Position numbers and translations under genes: made by a program. A stretch of DNA of 64,000 bases, from the NCBI GenBank assembly GCA_017623155.1, contig JAGAPR010000047.1, forward strand, positions 1 through 64,000, in the 5' to 3' direction. The notes below the pieces were generated by a model. It searched no databases. It saw nothing but the letters and a program-made list of their open reading frames with translations, and was not told the DNA's origin. Position 1 is the first letter of the stretch; the number at the start of each line of letters is the position of its first letter. The DNA is from Prevotella sp. (lineage in GTDB: Bacteria > Bacteroidota > Bacteroidia > Bacteroidales > Bacteroidaceae). Positions 62,169-64,000 of the stretch are shown here, one piece after another.

Positions 62169-64000
62169 TGGAAGACAATTACGAACTGAAACTGGCACGG
62201 GACTTTATCGAGAAAACAGGATGCAACATTTTCCTCACGGGAAAGGCCGGAACGGGAAAGACAACCTTTCTCAAAGAGTTGCGCGAGCGGTCGCCAAAAC
62301 GCATGGTCGTGCTCGCCCCCACGGGCATAGCGGCCATCAACGCCGGCGGAACCACGATACACTCGTTCTTCCAACTGCCTCTGTCTCCGTTCGTGCCGGG
62401 AGCCTCGTTCGGCGGTCGGGAACAGAAGCGGTATCAGTTTGGCAAGGTGAAGCGCAACATCATCCGCACTCTCGACCTGCTCGTCATCGACGAGATTAGC
62501 ATGGTGCGCGCCGACCTGCTCGACGCCGTCGACTCCGTGATGCGCCGCTACCGCGTGCACAACCTGCCGTTCGGCGGCGTGCAGCTGCTGCTCATCGGCG
62601 ACCTGCAGCAGCTCGCGCCCGTGGTGAAGGACGACGAGTGGGAGATGATGAAGAGCTATTACGACACTCCGTTTTTCTTTTCGAGCAAGGCTCTCAACGC
62701 CGCGGGATATCACACGATAGAGTTGCAGACCGTTTACAGACAGCAGGACGGCAAGTTCCTTTCCATCCTGAACAACATCAGGGAGAACAAGGCCGACGAC
62801 AACACGCTGGCCGAGCTGAACAGGAGATACATCCCCGACTTCACACCGCCCAAAGGCAGCAACTACATAAGGCTGACAACGCACAACTATCAGGCCCAGC
62901 AGATTAACGACAGGCAGTTGGAACGCCTCGGCGGCGCGGCAAGCGAATACCGTGCGGAGGTGGAAGGCACGTTTCCCGAAAGTTCATATCCCGCCGACGA
63001 GACGCTGACGCTAAAAGCGGGAGCGCAGGTCATGTTTATCAAGAACGACCCTAACAGGCGCTACTACAACGGAATGATCGGCGAGGTTGTCGATGCGGGG
63101 CACAACTCGATAACGGTGATGAGCCGCGACACGGGCGAGACGATAGACATCGAGCCCGCCGAATGGGCCAACTCCAAATACGCGATAGACAGCAAGACAA
63201 AGGAGATAACGGAGACGGTGGAGGGCGTTTTCCGCCAATACCCGCTGCGGTTGGCATGGGCGATAACGATACACAAGAGTCAGGGACTGACATTCGAGCA
63301 CGCCATCATCGACGCGTCGCACTCGTTTGCCCACGGACAGGCATACGTGGCACTGAGCCGCTGCAAATCGCTCGAAGGCATGGTGCTGTGCGCTCCGCTC
63401 GGACGTGAGGCGGTGATAAACGATGATACTGTGAGCAGTTTCATTCAAAACGCCGAGGCCAACCGACCCACGGCCGACACGCTGAACGACATGCGGCGGG
63501 CATACGTGGCGCAAATACTCGATGAACTTTTCTCCATGGCCATGTTGCGGCAGGCCGTCGAGATGCTCACACGCACGCTGACGGAGCATTTCTACAACAA
63601 ATATCATACCATGCTCACCGAATATACAAACGCAAGGAACATGCTGGACGAGCTCGCCGGCGTGGCCGAAAAGTTCGGAAAGCAATATCGCGGCCTGCTC
63701 GCCGGCGGGCACGATGCCGCCGACCCGCTGCTGCAAGAGCGCATTCACAAGGCCGCGACATACTTTGCCGGCAGGCTCGAAACGATGAAAACGCTGTTTG
63801 CAAAGACGCGCGTGGAGACGGGAAACAAACTCGTAAGGGCGCAATTTGACGACCGCCATGCCACACTCGGCGAGGAACTCGGTCTGAAAACAAAAATGCT
63901 CGGATATATCTCCGACCCGGATTGCACATTCACGACAAGCGACTATCTGCGCCGTAAGGCCCGCATATTGCTCGGCGACAGCACCGACGAGACGGCCTCA
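62169..64000 (+). CDS. PIF1-like helicase/AAA ATPase (runs off the window)
   Basis: At least 610 residues are visible with no stop before the edge. Walker A is NIFLTGKAGTGKTTFLKEL (about 20-38), followed by VVLAPTGIAAINAGGTTIHS, Walker B LLVIDEISM, and the superfamily 1 motifs GDLQQLAPVV, TVYRQQD and AITIHKSQGLTFEHAIID, then YVALSRCKSLEGMVL. This is the PIF1/RecD2-like group that unwinds DNA 5' to 3'. A long helical C-terminal part (from about 430) matches the extended Bacteroidales form, often with a further DNA-binding domain beyond this window. It has its own promoter and a family B element upstream. Confidence 0.93.

Noticed and set aside
63011-63859. Minus-strand frame of 282 codons opposite the helicase
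   Set aside because: Antisense to clear helicase motifs; composition is non-protein-like.

Overview
The window comes from a member of the order Bacteroidales. The evidence is a SusC/SusD pair with accessory lipoproteins, the type IX secretion genes porU and porV, secreted proteins ending in short Por-type tails, and at least a dozen promoters of the Bacteroidetes type (TAnnTTTG -7 box, usually TACCTTTG, TAACTTTG or TATCTTTG). Shine-Dalgarno sequences are essentially absent. The family cannot be fixed from the sequence alone; Muribaculaceae or Prevotellaceae would fit.

Layout. 1-470: end of a secreted protein and a tiny peptide gene. 499-5186: housekeeping genes (SRPBCC protein, pyrE, comF, recX, prmC, divergent ribD, RNase H). 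5296-9265: argS and two coupled secreted proteins. 9578-12642: ribosomal operon rplM-rpsI-rpsB-tsf with probable RNA leaders. 12748-19305: FAH-family enzyme, porU, porV, ispF and a conserved small protein. 19462-20355: a probable small RNA and guanine deaminase. 20586-30069: a nutrient-uptake operon (susC, susD, zinc metallohydrolase lipoprotein, DUF4302 lipoprotein, secreted protein). 30978-32798: rhamnogalacturonan lyase. 33061-35106: metG. 35142-40514 and 47981-54292: a minus-strand cobalamin cluster with four two-domain fusion proteins (CbiH-CbiC, CbiE-CbiT, CbiG-CbiF, CbiJ-CbiD), then CbiA, adenosyltransferase, CobQ/CbiP, threonine-phosphate decarboxylase and CbiB. 54366-59500: GH2 beta-galactosidase, kduD and kduI. 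60164-61330: an AAA ATPase with a DUF4143-type C-terminus. 62169-end: a PIF1-like helicase running off the window.

The cobalamin cluster is split by an AT-rich accessory island (about 40583-47960). The island holds a RhuM gene, a truncated RecG/AlbA-type regulator, three envelope proteins, a small HTH regulator, a probable structured RNA, an HU-like protein, and an MvaI/BcnI-type restriction endonuclease with a broken HTH gene and no methyltransferase in view. The RhuM gene lies between two 101-bp direct repeats (100/101 identical) that carry the cbiA promoter and its first codons. The AAA ATPase lies between two identical 34-bp copies of a piece of a dead epimerase gene. In both cases one accessory gene is bracketed by a duplicated piece of local sequence.

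The intergenic DNA is unusually rich in dispersed word-built repeats. There are three families of roughly 20-bp units (GGCCG-centred A and B, ATATTAACTG-based C), several long perfect inverted repeats, and shared short words. One composite element of about 230 bp (family B plus a GCGGCCTCG tail) occurs upstream of both susC and the helicase, in the same orientation relative to each gene. I saw no tRNA, rRNA, CRISPR array or intact transposase.
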